The notes below the pieces were generated by a model. The model was not told the origin of the DNA, ran no database searches, and saw only the letters and a program-made list of their open reading frames with translations. A stretch of DNA of 64,000 nucleotides from Planctomonas psychrotolerans (lineage in GTDB: Bacteria > Actinomycetota > Actinomycetes > Actinomycetales > Microbacteriaceae), in the NCBI RefSeq assembly GCF_008642235.1, contig NZ_SJEV01000002.1, positions 186,001-250,000 on the forward strand. The letters are read 5' to 3'. The first letter of the stretch is position 1, and the number at the start of each line of letters is the position of its first letter. A program made the translations under genes and the position numbers. Below, piece by piece: positions 1 to 8,756 of the stretch.

Positions 1-31
1 TGATGGGCCAGTTGTCGGCGGTGAGGGCCAT
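1..31 (-). CDS. 5' end of an unidentified gene (partial)
   Basis: Ten N-terminal codons (MALTADNWPI) are visible before the gene runs off the left edge of the window. The ATG is preceded by a good ribosome binding site, GAAGGAGTTCCC, on the minus strand, so this is a real start. Too little is present to identify the product. It lies downstream of ggt on the same strand, separated by a repeat-rich gap of about 240 bp. Confidence 0.6.
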   Translation of the reverse strand, partial: MALTADNWPI

Positions 32-138
32 GGGAACTCCTTCGTCGATGGCGGTATTTCCTATAGGATATGGCATTCGCGGCGAATGAGGGAGTGTTCG
101 GCGCATTCCGGTTCGGCTTGCATTCCCTCGACGCACAC

Positions 139-252
139 GGTCGCTGAGCCTGTCGAAGCGACGTTCGCGCCTCCTGTCCCTTCCACGGACACGGTCGCTG
201 AGCCTGTCGAAGCGACGTTCGCGCCTCGTGTCCCTTCGACAAGCTCAGGGAC
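139..252. repeat. Intergenic GTCCCT-type repeats, three copies
   Basis: Three copies of the dispersed repeat (ends GTCCCT/AGGGAC or GGTCGC/GCGAC around a core TCGACAGGCTC or its complement) lie at about 139-162, 193-216 and 230-252. The first two are part of a 54-bp tandem duplication and point opposite to the third. Copies two and three can therefore fold into a hairpin. The element fills most of the gap between ggt and the next gene on the same strand. Confidence 0.8.
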
Positions 253-270
253 CGTGGGCCGGACGGGCCG

Positions 271-2109
271 TCAGCGGGCGTCGCGCACCACGAGACCGGC
301 GCCTCCCCCGCGGCGCACGGGCTCCGCCGCGGCGATCATCCGTCCCGACGGCTCGACCTCGATGGCGGCCGCCGCACCGATCTGGGCGGCCGACGTGAAG
401 GTGTCGCCCGACGGAACCAGCACCTGGCCGAAGGGCTCGAGCACTTCCGCGTACTCGTCGATGAACTCGGGCTCGGCCGGGGTGGCGGCGGCGTTGCGCT
501 GCGACGCCCGCGGAGCCGCCACCGCCTCGGGCAGCGTCATACCGAGGTCGATGCGGTTGATGAGGATCTGCAACACGGTCGTGATGATCGTCGCGCCTCC
601 GGGTGACCCGAGCACGAAACGCACCTCGCCGTCGTCGAGCACGATGGTCGGCGCCATGGAGGAACGCGGACGCTTGCCCGCTTCGATCCGGTTGGGGTCG
701 TCCTCGTTGTACACGGTGCTGAAGTCGGTGAGCTCGTTGTTCAGCAGGAAGCCGCGGTTCGGCACGGTCATGCCCGATCCGCCGGTCTGCTCGATGGTCA
801 GCGTGTACGCCACCGCGTTGCCCTCGGCGTCCACCACGGACAGGTGAGTGGTCGACACATTCTCCGTGTCCTCGCGCTCCGGGAACGACACCGTCGAACA
901 TCCGGAGCCGTCGAGCGCACCGGCGGCGACCGGCCGCTCGGATGCCTCATTCGGGTCGATCGTGCAGTCGCGAGCGTCGGCGAAGGCCTGGCTCAGCAGC
1001 GTCTCCGTGGGCACGTCGACGAAGGCCGGGTCGCCCACGTAGGCGCCCCGGTCGGCGAAGGCACGTGCCGACGCCTCGAGGAAGAAGTGCAGACTTGATC
1101 CGAGGTGCTCGCCGCTCCCGAGCTCGTGATTCTCGAGGATGTTGAGGGCCTCACCCACGGTCGTGCCGCCGGAGGACGAGGGTGCCATTCCGTATACGTC
1201 GAGGCCGCGGTAGGACACTCGCGTCGGCGCCTGCTCGGTCACCGAATAGCCCGCGAGGTCGTCGATGCTGAGCGTTCCGGCGGGCACCGGCAGGGACGAG
1301 TCGGGATCCTTCCGCGGATTCTGCACCACGTCCGCGATCTCACCGGCGAGACGGCCCTCGTAGAAGTACTCCGGACCGTTCAGCGCGATGAGAGCCAGCG
1401 TGTGCGCGAGGTCGCGGTTGCGGAAGGTCGTACCCACCTCGGGCGCGTCCCCGCCCGGCAGGAAGAGTTCGGCGGTGCCCGGGAATGCGGCGAATCGCTC
1501 GGCGTTGTCGAGGGTCTGGTTGCGGAAGGTCGCGTCCACCTCGAAGCCGCGGTTGGCGAGGCGGATGGCGGGTGCCAGCACCCGCGCGAGGGGCAGGCTG
1601 CCGAAGCGCTCGAGAGCCGTGTCCCAGGTGGCGAGCGTGCCGGGCACGCCCACTGCCACGCCCGACGACACCAGTTCGGGAGAGAAGGGATACGGTGCCC
1701 CGGTCGCGGGATCGAGGAAAGCGTCCGGCGTGATGCCGGCCGGTGCGGTCTCGCGCCCGTCGAGGGTGGTCACCTCCCCCGTGTCGGCGTCGAAGTAGAC
1801 GAAGTATCCGCCCCCGCCGATTCCCGCACTGTAGGGCTCGGTCACGCCGAGCGCCGCGGCGGTGGCCACGGCGGCATCCACGGCGTTGCCGCCGCGCTTC
1901 AACACCTGGATCCCGACCTCGCTGGCCGAGCGATCGACCGACGACACGGCGCCTCCTGAGCCGTAGGACGTGGACACCGACCGGTCCACCGCCACCCGTG
2001 GGTGGGCGCTGCCGGCCACAGCCGGAGTGCCCGTGAGCACCCCGCCGACCACCAGAACCGCTGCCATTCCGATCGCGACTCGACGCTCCCGATTGCCGGT
2101 GATGATCAT
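271..2109 (-). CDS. ggt: Gamma-glutamyltranspeptidase (secreted)
   Basis: Gamma-glutamyl hydrolase/transferase of the N-terminal-nucleophile family, which splits glutathione and other gamma-glutamyl compounds outside the membrane. The 612-residue precursor starts at the ATG preceded by GAGGGG; the frame stays open upstream but has no comparable start. Residues 1-33 are a signal peptide ending near AVAG. The autoprocessing motif TTHLSVVD places the nucleophilic Thr at about residue 420, followed by LLNNE and GSPGG, all in the usual order. Length matches the family (about 580-620). It stands alone, divergent from the lipoprotein gene. A gamma-glutamyl ligase operon lies 10 kb away, but no regulatory link is visible. 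Confidence 0.93.
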   Translation of the reverse strand: MIITGNRERRVAIGMAAVLVVGGVLTGTPAVAGSAHPRVAVDRSVSTSYGSGGAVSSVDRSASEVGIQVLKRGGNAVDAAVATAAALGVTEPYSAGIGGGGYFVYFDADTGEVTTLDGRETAPAGITPDAFLDPATGAPYPFSPELVSSGVAVGVPGTLATWDTALERFGSLPLARVLAPAIRLANRGFEVDATFRNQTLDNAERFAAFPGTAELFLPGGDAPEVGTTFRNRDLAHTLALIALNGPEYFYEGRLAGEIADVVQNPRKDPDSSLPVPAGTLSIDDLAGYSVTEQAPTRVSYRGLDVYGMAPSSSGGTTVGEALNILENHELGSGEHLGSSLHFFLEASARAFADRGAYVGDPAFVDVPTETLLSQAFADARDCTIDPNEASERPVAAGALDGSGCSTVSFPEREDTENVSTTHLSVVDAEGNAVAYTLTIEQTGGSGMTVPNRGFLLNNELTDFSTVYNEDDPNRIEAGKRPRSSMAPTIVLDDGEVRFVLGSPGGATIITTVLQILINRIDLGMTLPEAVAAPRASQRNAAATPAEPEFIDEYAEVLEPFGQVLVPSGDTFTSAAQIGAAAAIEVEPSGRMIAAAEPVRRGGGAGLVVRDAR

Positions 2110-2340
2110 GATTACCCCTCGATCGAGATGCCGCGTGCGTGCGTGCGTTCCCCGACAGTACTGCGGCACTTGCCAGTGGGCAATGACTCGGACGGGATAC
2201 CTTCCGGGGGCGCGGAAATGCGGGACGCGGGGGCGTGGTGGGAAGAGTGCAGCAATCGTTATGCCGCCGCTCCGGAGGACGCGTCGACGCACTGCTAGCC
2301 TCCAGGCATTCCGACACCCGAGAATTGGATGTGCTCCGTC

Positions 2341-3030
2341 ATGACGCTCCCCCCGCTGGTCCACCCGCTCCGCCGCACCGGAGTGGGCTTCCTCATGCTC
2401 GCCGCCCTCGCCGTGACCGGCTGCACCTCCGCATTCCCCGGATCAGGTGCCGGATCCGGCACCGGGACGGAACCGACACCGACGACCAGCTCGAGCACCC
2501 CGACGGAGGCACCGACGCCCGCACCGACCACCACGGGAACGTCGGCCAGCATCCCCGCGGACTGCCGCGGCCTGGTGGAACCTGAGGTGTACACCGCCGT
2601 CTTCGGGAACGTTCCGCTGAACGACCCCGCCGTCATCGGAAAGGCCGCCGACCCCGCGACCGGATTGCGACCGTCTTCCGGAACGGACGACCCGCCGCCT
2701 GCCGACACCGACGCCGGCCTCGCCGGTGAGGAGCGACTGCTCTGCGCCTGGCGGGAACCGAGCGCAGACATCACTGGGCTCTTCGCCCAGATCACGATGG
2801 TCGATGTGGTCGAGGCTGAGGCATTCTTCGCCTCCCTGCCCACGGAGGGCTACACCTGCGACGAGGTGCACGACGGCGACCGGTGCTACCTGATCCGACC
2901 GAACGAGCAGTACCCCGTCGACGAGGGCTACACGCACTTCCTCCGTGACGACGTCTACATCTATGTCGCCCAGGCGAACTTCCCCACCGACGATCTGCTG
3001 GGCGATTTCGTCTCGACCATGTGGGGCTGA
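2341..3030 (+). CDS. Putative lipoprotein of unknown function
   Basis: Product of 229 residues with a classic lipoprotein signal: RR near residue 11, a hydrophobic stretch, and lipobox LAVTGC with the lipidated Cys at residue 28. A Ser/Thr/Pro-rich spacer (about 30-65) precedes a globular domain with several Cys (around CRGL, LCAWREP, TCDEV, RCYLI) that could form disulfides outside the cell. Its overall pattern recalls actinobacterial DUF3558-like lipoproteins, but I cannot confirm this. An in-frame ATG 12 bp upstream (2329) is an alternative start; neither has a clear ribosome binding site. It is convergent with the alpha/beta hydrolase 24 bp downstream. Confidence 0.75.
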   Translation: MTLPPLVHPLRRTGVGFLMLAALAVTGCTSAFPGSGAGSGTGTEPTPTTSSSTPTEAPTPAPTTTGTSASIPADCRGLVEPEVYTAVFGNVPLNDPAVIGKAADPATGLRPSSGTDDPPPADTDAGLAGEERLLCAWREPSADITGLFAQITMVDVVEAEAFFASLPTEGYTCDEVHDGDRCYLIRPNEQYPVDEGYTHFLRDDVYIYVAQANFPTDDLLGDFVSTMWG

Positions 3031-3054
3031 TTCCTCCAGTCGACCAGTCGCTGA

Positions 3055-3900
3055 TCAGCTGTCGCCGGAGTGCGCCCGCAGCCAGTCGAGTGCCAGCCCG
3101 CACGTGTCGAGGATCGAGATGTGTCCGGCGTTCGGGCGCAACCACAGCTCCCCATCGCGGCACGCACCCAGCAGCCAGTAGGCATGCGCGGGAGGCACCA
3201 CCCGGTCGCGCCCGCCCTGCACGATGAGCACGGGTACCCGGATGTCGCCCACGTCGAAACCCCACGGCCGCACATAGGCGAGGTCGTCGTCGATGAGTCC
3301 GTCGGGACCATCGGCGCTGGCTTCACCGACGTCCGCTCCCAGCGCGGACCAGGGTCCCTCGAGCGCCGCGTAGTCCTCGACGGTGAAGCTCGTGGGGTCG
3401 AAGTCCGCGGTCTCCTCGAAGCGTCGTCGATCCGCCGGTCCGCGTAACGCGGACCGGAGCGAGGCACCGTCTGCAGCCATCCCCGCGAACCAGTCGAGCC
3501 CGCCGTCGGTCAGCGGGGCCAGCCCGGCGACACTCGCGGCCGCGGTGACCCGCCCGGGGAGCAACGCCGCACAGGCGAGGGCGTGCGGTCCTCCGCCCGA
3601 TGCGCCCATCACGGCGAACCGGGCGATGCCGAGCGCCTCCACGATCGTTCCGACGTCGGACGCTGCGCCGGACACGTCCCTGCCCTGCTGCGGACTCGAC
3701 CCGCCGTAACTCGGACGACCGTAGGAGAGCAGGCGGATACCCCGTTGCGCGGCTTGCGACACGAGCGGCCGAAGCGGGGCGCCGGTCTGCGGCGATCCGT
3801 GATGCCAGAGCACGGTGAAGGCGTCCGCGGAGCTCGACCCGCTGTCGTGAACCCGGAGGATCCGGCCATCGTCGGCGCGAACGTCGTGAGAGGTGACCAC
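3055..3900 (-). CDS. Alpha/beta hydrolase
   Basis: Serine hydrolase of the alpha/beta-hydrolase fold, 281 residues, cytoplasmic (no signal). The oxyanion segment is WHHGSP near residue 28, the nucleophile elbow is GASGGG, and the acid and base lie in GGRDRVVP and NAGHISI near the C terminus, so the triad is complete. I place the start at GTG 3900 because a -10-like TACGAT sits exactly 6 nt upstream (3907-3912), the leaderless arrangement seen repeatedly in this window; GTG 3906 is an alternative. Substrate unknown. Epoxide hydrolases and proline iminopeptidase-like enzymes share these features. Confidence 0.8.
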   Translation of the reverse strand: MVTSHDVRADDGRILRVHDSGSSSADAFTVLWHHGSPQTGAPLRPLVSQAAQRGIRLLSYGRPSYGGSSPQQGRDVSGAASDVGTIVEALGIARFAVMGASGGGPHALACAALLPGRVTAAASVAGLAPLTDGGLDWFAGMAADGASLRSALRGPADRRRFEETADFDPTSFTVEDYAALEGPWSALGADVGEASADGPDGLIDDDLAYVRPWGFDVGDIRVPVLIVQGGRDRVVPPAHAYWLLGACRDGELWLRPNAGHISILDTCGLALDWLRAHSGDS

Positions 3901-4110
3901 GGGCACATCGTAGGGTCGCCGAGGTGCGCGAGTCGAGATCCGGCCACTACGCGCGCAACATGCACGGGTCAAGGGGCGGTGCGGGATTCGCCACGCTCCG
4001 ACGATGCGCCTACCGTTGACGTGCGACGAGACGTGCGCCGGCGCCCTTCGGGTGGCTCGGGTGTCGTCCAGCGCGAGCATCTGTCCCCGAAGCAGAAGGA
4101 TCGGCACGCC

Positions 4111-4539
4111 ATGACCAAGAGCACGAACGTCACCGGCTCGGAGGCAGGGTTCGGCGCATCCGCCGCCGAGGATTCCGTCGGAATGATCCGCTCGGAGGAG
4201 CGCCTCGCCCTGGGCACCGAGGTGGTGGCCAGCGAGCGGGTTCGGGTGGAGAAGTACATCGTCACCGAGGAGCGCACCTTCACCGTCACTGTTCGTCGTG
4301 AGGAAGTGCGTCTTGTACGCGAGCCCCTCGACGGCACGTCGGTCGGAGGCACCGGTACGGGCGCTCTCGAGTCCGATGGGGACCTCGAGCTGACGCTCTC
4401 GGAAGAACAGGTCGTCGTGACCAAGCAGATCGTTCCGGTCGAGCGCGTGCGCGTGCGCAAGGAGTGGCACACCGGTCAGCAGGACGTGTCGGCGACCGTC
4501 CGTTCGGAGCGGATCGAGTTCACCGCGCCGGAGGCGTGA
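4111..4539 (+). CDS. DUF2382 domain protein
   Basis: Product of 142 residues with the charged, repetitive beta pattern of DUF2382. Two related segments, EERLALGTEVVASERVRV and EEQVVVTKQIVPVERVRV, each lead into a V/R/E-rich strand. The ATG is preceded by AGAAGGA at a suitable distance. Family members are often paired with PRC-barrel domains and associated with stress responses. Here a PRC-barrel-type gene lies 2 kb away (6368-6697), separated only by the UbiB-type kinase. Molecular function unknown. It is convergent with the UbiB-type gene, with a GC-rich imperfect hairpin in the 54-bp gap. Confidence 0.8.
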   Translation: MTKSTNVTGSEAGFGASAAEDSVGMIRSEERLALGTEVVASERVRVEKYIVTEERTFTVTVRREEVRLVREPLDGTSVGGTGTGALESDGDLELTLSEEQVVVTKQIVPVERVRVRKEWHTGQQDVSATVRSERIEFTAPEA

Positions 4540-4593
4540 CCTCCGACGCCGCCGCGCGCGTGACGTCAGCGCGGCCTCGGCGGCGGTCCACCC

Positions 4594-6261
4594 TCAGCGG
4601 CCGCGTCGCCCGAGCTTCGGCCGCGCGGTCCAGGCGAGGTATCCGCTGAGAGCGGTCGCGGCGCCGAAACCGACGCGGAACAGCGGCACGACCCACATCC
4701 GGTTCCGGCCGGAACTGTGCGAGGCCAGTTCGCCGACGCCGCGAATGAAGGCCGACGCGATCATGCCCGCGACCAGGCGATGCCCGATCCGTTCGACCCG
4801 GCCGACAATTGGATCGAGTTCGGCGGCGCGCAGGTGCACCTCGACGCCGTTCGTGTCGATCAGGTCGAAGATGCGGCGCAGCTTGTCGGGCAGTTCGATG
4901 CTCAACTCCGCCGCCGCAAGGCTGGCCTTCGCGGCTCGCTTCGCCATCTGCGCCGGCGAGAACCGCTCCTCGGCCATCCTGCGCGCGTAGGGCTCGAGCG
5001 CGGTGCCGAGGCTGAACTGCGGGTCCAACCGGACCCCGAGCCCCTCCACCATGAGCAGCATGCGCAGCAGAAGGATGACCTGCGGCTGCAGCTGGATGTG
5101 GTGGTCGCGCAGGATGCCGAACGCGCGGGTGACGAGCGGGCCGATCCGCACCTCGCCGAGTTCGCGGCCACGGTACAGGGCCATGAAACGCACGAGGTCG
5201 GAACGGAGACCGTCACGGTCGGGAGTGACCCGGGTGACCGACAGTCCGATGAGCGCGAAGCCGATGCGGTCGGCGTCGTTGCTCGCCAGCGCGACGAAGA
5301 GCTTGGAGATACCTGCGCGGAGGTCGTCGTCGATCTCGCCGACCATGCCGAAGTCGATCAGCCCGATGCGGCGGTCCGACTCCACGAACAGGTTGCCGGG
5401 ATGCGGGTCGGCGTGGAAGAACCCGTGGGTGAATACCATCTCGGCGATGAGGTCGACGGCGAGCGTGACGATAGCGGTGCGGTTCGCGCCCTGCGCGTCC
5501 AACGCCTCGACATCGTCGACCCGCGTGCCCGTGATGCGCTCGAGCGTGAGGACCCGGGAGGTGGTCGTGTCCCAGAAAACGCGGGGAATGTGCAGCGAGT
5601 CGGTGGTGCGGAAGTCCTCGGCGAAACGCTCGGCGTTCCGACCCTCCTGCAGGTAGTCCAACTCTGCCCGCAACGTGTGGGCGAACTCCGACGCAAGACC
5701 GACCACGTCGTACCGGTGCGCCAACTCCGAGCGACGACTGGCCTGCGCGGCCAGGTTCTGCAGGATTTCGAGATCCTGGTTGATGAGGGAGACCGCGCCC
5801 GGTCGCCGCACCTTCACCACCACCGCTGTCCCGTTCAGGGTGACAGCGGCGTGCGCCTGGCCGATGGACGCGCTGGCGAGCGGTTCACGATCGAAGGACG
5901 CGAAGAGCTCGTCGACCGGCGCGCCCAACTCCTCGGCGATCACCTGCAGCACGGTCGCGGAGTCGATCGGCACGGCGTTCGACTGGAGCTTCGACAGCTC
6001 GGTGAGATAGTCGGGCGGCAGGAGGTCGGACCGTGTCGACAGCACCTGCCCCAACTTGATGAAGGTGGGGCCGAGATCTTCGAGAGCGAGCCGGAAGCGT
6101 TGCGCATTCGTCAGATGGCCGCGCACGGTCCCGCCGCGGATGCGGAGCGGTCCCGGCAGCCAGTTGCCGATACCCAGCGCGTCGGCGAGCGTGCCCAGTC
6201 CGTGACGGGCGAGGACGGTGCCGATCTGCCGGTAACGATCCACATTGTTGGTCGGTTGCAC
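4594..6261 (-). CDS. UbiB/ABC1/AarF-family atypical kinase
   Basis: Product of 555 residues. The family signature FIKLGQ (KxGQ at 69-72) is followed by the Ala-rich nucleotide loop (ASIGQAHAA), the catalytic segment FHADPHPGN and the metal-binding LIDFGMVG. A hydrophobic C-terminal segment (about 515-545) suggests membrane association. UbiB proteins support quinone or other lipid biosynthesis and transport through ATPase activity; in actinobacteria, which use menaquinone, the role is unclear. The start is supported by GAGGAGACACC directly upstream. Confidence 0.9.
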   Translation of the reverse strand: MQPTNNVDRYRQIGTVLARHGLGTLADALGIGNWLPGPLRIRGGTVRGHLTNAQRFRLALEDLGPTFIKLGQVLSTRSDLLPPDYLTELSKLQSNAVPIDSATVLQVIAEELGAPVDELFASFDREPLASASIGQAHAAVTLNGTAVVVKVRRPGAVSLINQDLEILQNLAAQASRRSELAHRYDVVGLASEFAHTLRAELDYLQEGRNAERFAEDFRTTDSLHIPRVFWDTTTSRVLTLERITGTRVDDVEALDAQGANRTAIVTLAVDLIAEMVFTHGFFHADPHPGNLFVESDRRIGLIDFGMVGEIDDDLRAGISKLFVALASNDADRIGFALIGLSVTRVTPDRDGLRSDLVRFMALYRGRELGEVRIGPLVTRAFGILRDHHIQLQPQVILLLRMLLMVEGLGVRLDPQFSLGTALEPYARRMAEERFSPAQMAKRAAKASLAAAELSIELPDKLRRIFDLIDTNGVEVHLRAAELDPIVGRVERIGHRLVAGMIASAFIRGVGELASHSSGRNRMWVVPLFRVGFGAATALSGYLAWTARPKLGRRGR

Positions 6262-6367
6262 GGTGTCTCCTCGATCGCCCTGTCCGCCCAGTCTTCAGGC
6301 GCACGGGGCCCCGCGCAAACGCCTCGACGGCTCGCCCCCATTCCCGGCGGCATATTGCCGCCCCGGG

Positions 6368-6697
6368 TTATCCCGTGGACTTGATCCAGAGCACGTCGTC
6401 CTCCACCCGGTCGAGCTCGTCGGCGCCGAGGTAGGCGTGTCGGCCGAAGATCGCGCCGCGCTTCACCTTGACGTATCCGATGCGCTGCAGCCGTTCGGCC
6501 TCGTGGTGCGACAGACCCGACGACTCTTCGAACGAGCGGATGCCGTCGTCCGCGATACCGTCGGTCTCCGGATCGACTTGGCCGTCGGCCGTCACCGCCT
6601 CGGGATCCCCGATCTTGAGGTCCTCGACCGTGCCGAACTTCGAGCCATCCGAGCCGACGACGCGCATTCCCTCGCGTACCGAAAGCATGGTGTCCAT
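6368..6697 (-). CDS. PRC-barrel / DUF2171-like protein
   Basis: Product of 109 residues. The N-terminal half (VREGMRVVGSDGSKFGTVEDLKIGD) has the beta-barrel pattern of PRC-barrel/DUF2171 proteins. The C-terminal half again has short strands (YVKVKRGAIFGRHAYLGADELDRV). A strong ribosome binding site, GGAGGAGGAG, precedes the ATG. It lies about 100 bp upstream of the UbiB-type gene on the same strand and near the DUF2382 gene, a common pairing in stress-related actinobacterial loci. Biochemical role unknown. Confidence 0.75.
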   Translation of the reverse strand: MDTMLSVREGMRVVGSDGSKFGTVEDLKIGDPEAVTADGQVDPETDGIADDGIRSFEESSGLSHHEAERLQRIGYVKVKRGAIFGRHAYLGADELDRVEDDVLWIKSTG

Positions 6698-6863
6698 GGT
6701 TCTCCTCCTCCGTAACGACCATCGGATCGCTCGAGTCGGTTCACGCATGCCCTCGTCGGCATCCACCTTCCCTGCGTACCGGTGGTGAGACCATGGTAGA
6801 CCCGCGATGAGGGGCACCGAAAGCCCCGTGGCGGCAGGTCAGCGGGGCATTTTGCCGAGGTGC

Positions 6864-7706
6864 TCAGCCCTTCCGGCCCGCACCCGCCTTGGCGGACTTC
6901 CGCAGGGACTTCGCGTGGTCGGGTACGAAGCGCTGGGAGTCGAGCGGCGGCCGCACGTAGTCCATCGCCTCAGGACGGCTCGGGATCGTCACCTCATTGG
7001 GTTCGAGGGTCTCGTAGGGCACCGAGGAGAGCAGGTGCTTGATGGTGTTCAGCCGCGAGGCTCTCTTGTCGTCGCTCTCGATCGTCCACCACGGCGCCTC
7101 GGGAATGTCCGTCGCCTCGAACATGGCATCCTTGGCGCGGGAGTAGTCCTCCCACTTCGTGATCGACTGCACGTCGGTGTCGGACAGCTTCCATCGGCGC
7201 ATCGGATCGTTGAGCCGGGAGTGGAAGCGCGCCTCCTGATGGGTGTCGGAGACCGAGTACCAGTACTTGAGCAGGATGATGCCGTCCTCGACGAGGAGGC
7301 GCTCGAAGATCGGGGTCTGCCGGAGGAAGCGGAAGTACTGCTCCTCGGTGCAGTACTCCATCACGCGCTCGACGCCCGCCCGGTTGTACCAGGAGCGGTC
7401 CATCAGCACCATCTCCCCGGCGGTGGGCAGCCGTTCGATATAGCGCTGGAAGTACCACTGGCCGCGCTCCCGCTCGCTGGGCGTGGGGAGGGCGACCACG
7501 CGAGCCGAGCGCGGATTGAGGTACTGCATGACCCGCTTGATGGCGCCGCCCTTGCCCGCAGCATCCCGGCCCTCGAAGATGACCACAATGCGGGCACCGG
7601 TGGCCGTCACCCACTGCTGCATGCTGACGAGTTCGATCTGCAACCGCTTCAGCTCGGCCTCGTACAGCTTCTTCGGCATCCGCTTGGTGCTCTTGGCCTT
7701 CGCCAT
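6864..7706 (-). CDS. ppk2: Polyphosphate kinase 2
   Basis: PPK2-family enzyme of 280 residues, single-domain, which transfers phosphate between polyphosphate and nucleoside di- or monophosphates. Walker A is FEGRDAAGKGG (about 45-55). The second conserved block is LMDRSWYNRAGVERVM (about 105-120). Other family signatures include KYWYSVSD and WKLSDTDVQSI. The Lys-rich N-terminal extension (AKAKSTKRMPKK) is common in this family. Which class (NDP- or NMP-phosphorylating) it belongs to cannot be decided by eye. The ATG is preceded by CAGGGAT. Confidence 0.92.
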   Translation of the reverse strand: MAKAKSTKRMPKKLYEAELKRLQIELVSMQQWVTATGARIVVIFEGRDAAGKGGAIKRVMQYLNPRSARVVALPTPSERERGQWYFQRYIERLPTAGEMVLMDRSWYNRAGVERVMEYCTEEQYFRFLRQTPIFERLLVEDGIILLKYWYSVSDTHQEARFHSRLNDPMRRWKLSDTDVQSITKWEDYSRAKDAMFEATDIPEAPWWTIESDDKRASRLNTIKHLLSSVPYETLEPNEVTIPSRPEAMDYVRPPLDSQRFVPDHAKSLRKSAKAGAGRKG

Positions 7707-7898
7707 GTCGTATCCCTGCGATCGATGGCGAACCCGCAGTTCGGGCGCCCGATCAAGTTGTACACCCGGCGGGCCGTCAACGCCGTACCCACCGCGCGTT
7801 CCGGGGCGCCTGCCGCCCGTGCGCATGCCGCCGAGGCGTGCCGCGTGCCGCCGGCAACGTGCCGCCGGGAACGCGCTGCCGGAGACGCTGCCGGAAGG

Positions 7899-8756
7899 TC
7901 AGGCGTCGCGGCGCTTCAGCAATAACGCGGCGAGGAGCAGCAGGGCGGTGACCCATGCCGAGAGCACAAGGAGACCTTGCCACGGCTCGAGCACCAGCAC
8001 GCCGGCCGGAGCCGCCTGCGCCTCGGTCACGTAGGCGAACATCCGCCCGCCCGCAGAGTCCGGCAGGAAGGTGCCCACGTTGCGCGCCCACTCGGCACCG
8101 GTGATGGCGACGAGAATCTGCAGCACCGTGGGGAGCACGAGCAGCAGACCGAGCACGGCGGCGATCCCACCCGCGCTGTTGCGCACGATCGTGCCGATCG
8201 CCAACGCGAGCGTGGACAGCAGTGCGAGGTAGCCGGCACCGCCGAGGAAGGCCCACCATGCCGCCGGGTCGCCGAGGTCGGGTTGTACCCCCGAGGATGC
8301 CAGCAGACCAAGTGGCAGGAACGCCGCGGCGAGAATCGACGCCAGCGCCACCAGGAAGGTGACCGCACCGATGACCAGCGCTTTGGCCAGCAAAGCCGGT
8401 ATGCGCCGCGGCACGGCCACGAGCGTGGAGCGGATCATGCCGGTGCTGTACTCACCGGTGATCACGAGCACTCCGAGCACGGCGACGACCAGTTGGCTGA
8501 AGCCGATGCCGAGCGTGGCGCTCTGCACCCAGATGCTCTGCTGCGCATCCTGGGGGATCCCGACGGTGTCGCCGACCGTGCCGGCGAGCAGGAAGGCGAG
8601 TCCGATGGGCACGACGAAGATGATCGCCAGGCACCAGATGGTCGACCGCAGCGAGAACAACTTGATGGCTTCGGAGCGCAGGATTCCGCCGAAGGAGACT
8701 GCGGATCCTCCCGGGGATGCGGCCCGGGCGGGGATTGCGGTGGATGCGGTGCTCAT
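7899..8756 (-). CDS. ABC-2 type transporter permease
   Basis: Product of 285 residues with about six membrane segments (including SLRSTIWCLAIIFVVPIGLAF, VVAVLGVLVITGEY and the C-terminal GLLVLSAWVTALLLLAALLL), ending in KRRDA. The motif GEYSTGMIRSTL is typical of ABC-2 exporters of the bacitracin/lantibiotic-immunity or Nod type. Its ATG overlaps the stop of the ATPase gene (ATGA), with GAAGGAA upstream, so translation is probably coupled. Substrate unknown. Confidence 0.88.
   Translation of the reverse strand: MSTASTAIPARAASPGGSAVSFGGILRSEAIKLFSLRSTIWCLAIIFVVPIGLAFLLAGTVGDTVGIPQDAQQSIWVQSATLGIGFSQLVVAVLGVLVITGEYSTGMIRSTLVAVPRRIPALLAKALVIGAVTFLVALASILAAAFLPLGLLASSGVQPDLGDPAAWWAFLGGAGYLALLSTLALAIGTIVRNSAGGIAAVLGLLLVLPTVLQILVAITGAEWARNVGTFLPDSAGGRMFAYVTEAQAAPAGVLVLEPWQGLLVLSAWVTALLLLAALLLKRRDA

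Noticed and set aside
2110-2364. 85-codon N-terminal extension of ggt
   Set aside because: The signal peptide begins only at the Met at 2109, which has a proper ribosome binding site. The upstream codons look like untranslated leader and overlap the divergent lipoprotein region.
3906-4470. Upstream extension of the alpha/beta hydrolase frame through the DUF2382 gene
   Set aside because: It is antisense to the DUF2382 gene and the hydrolase fold begins only after about residue 190 of that frame.
4717-6384. Long plus-strand open frame of 555 codons opposite the UbiB-type gene
   Set aside because: It mirrors the real minus-strand gene in high-G+C DNA. Its composition is low-complexity Arg/Val/Glu with no domain, while the opposite strand carries the full family motifs and a ribosome binding site.
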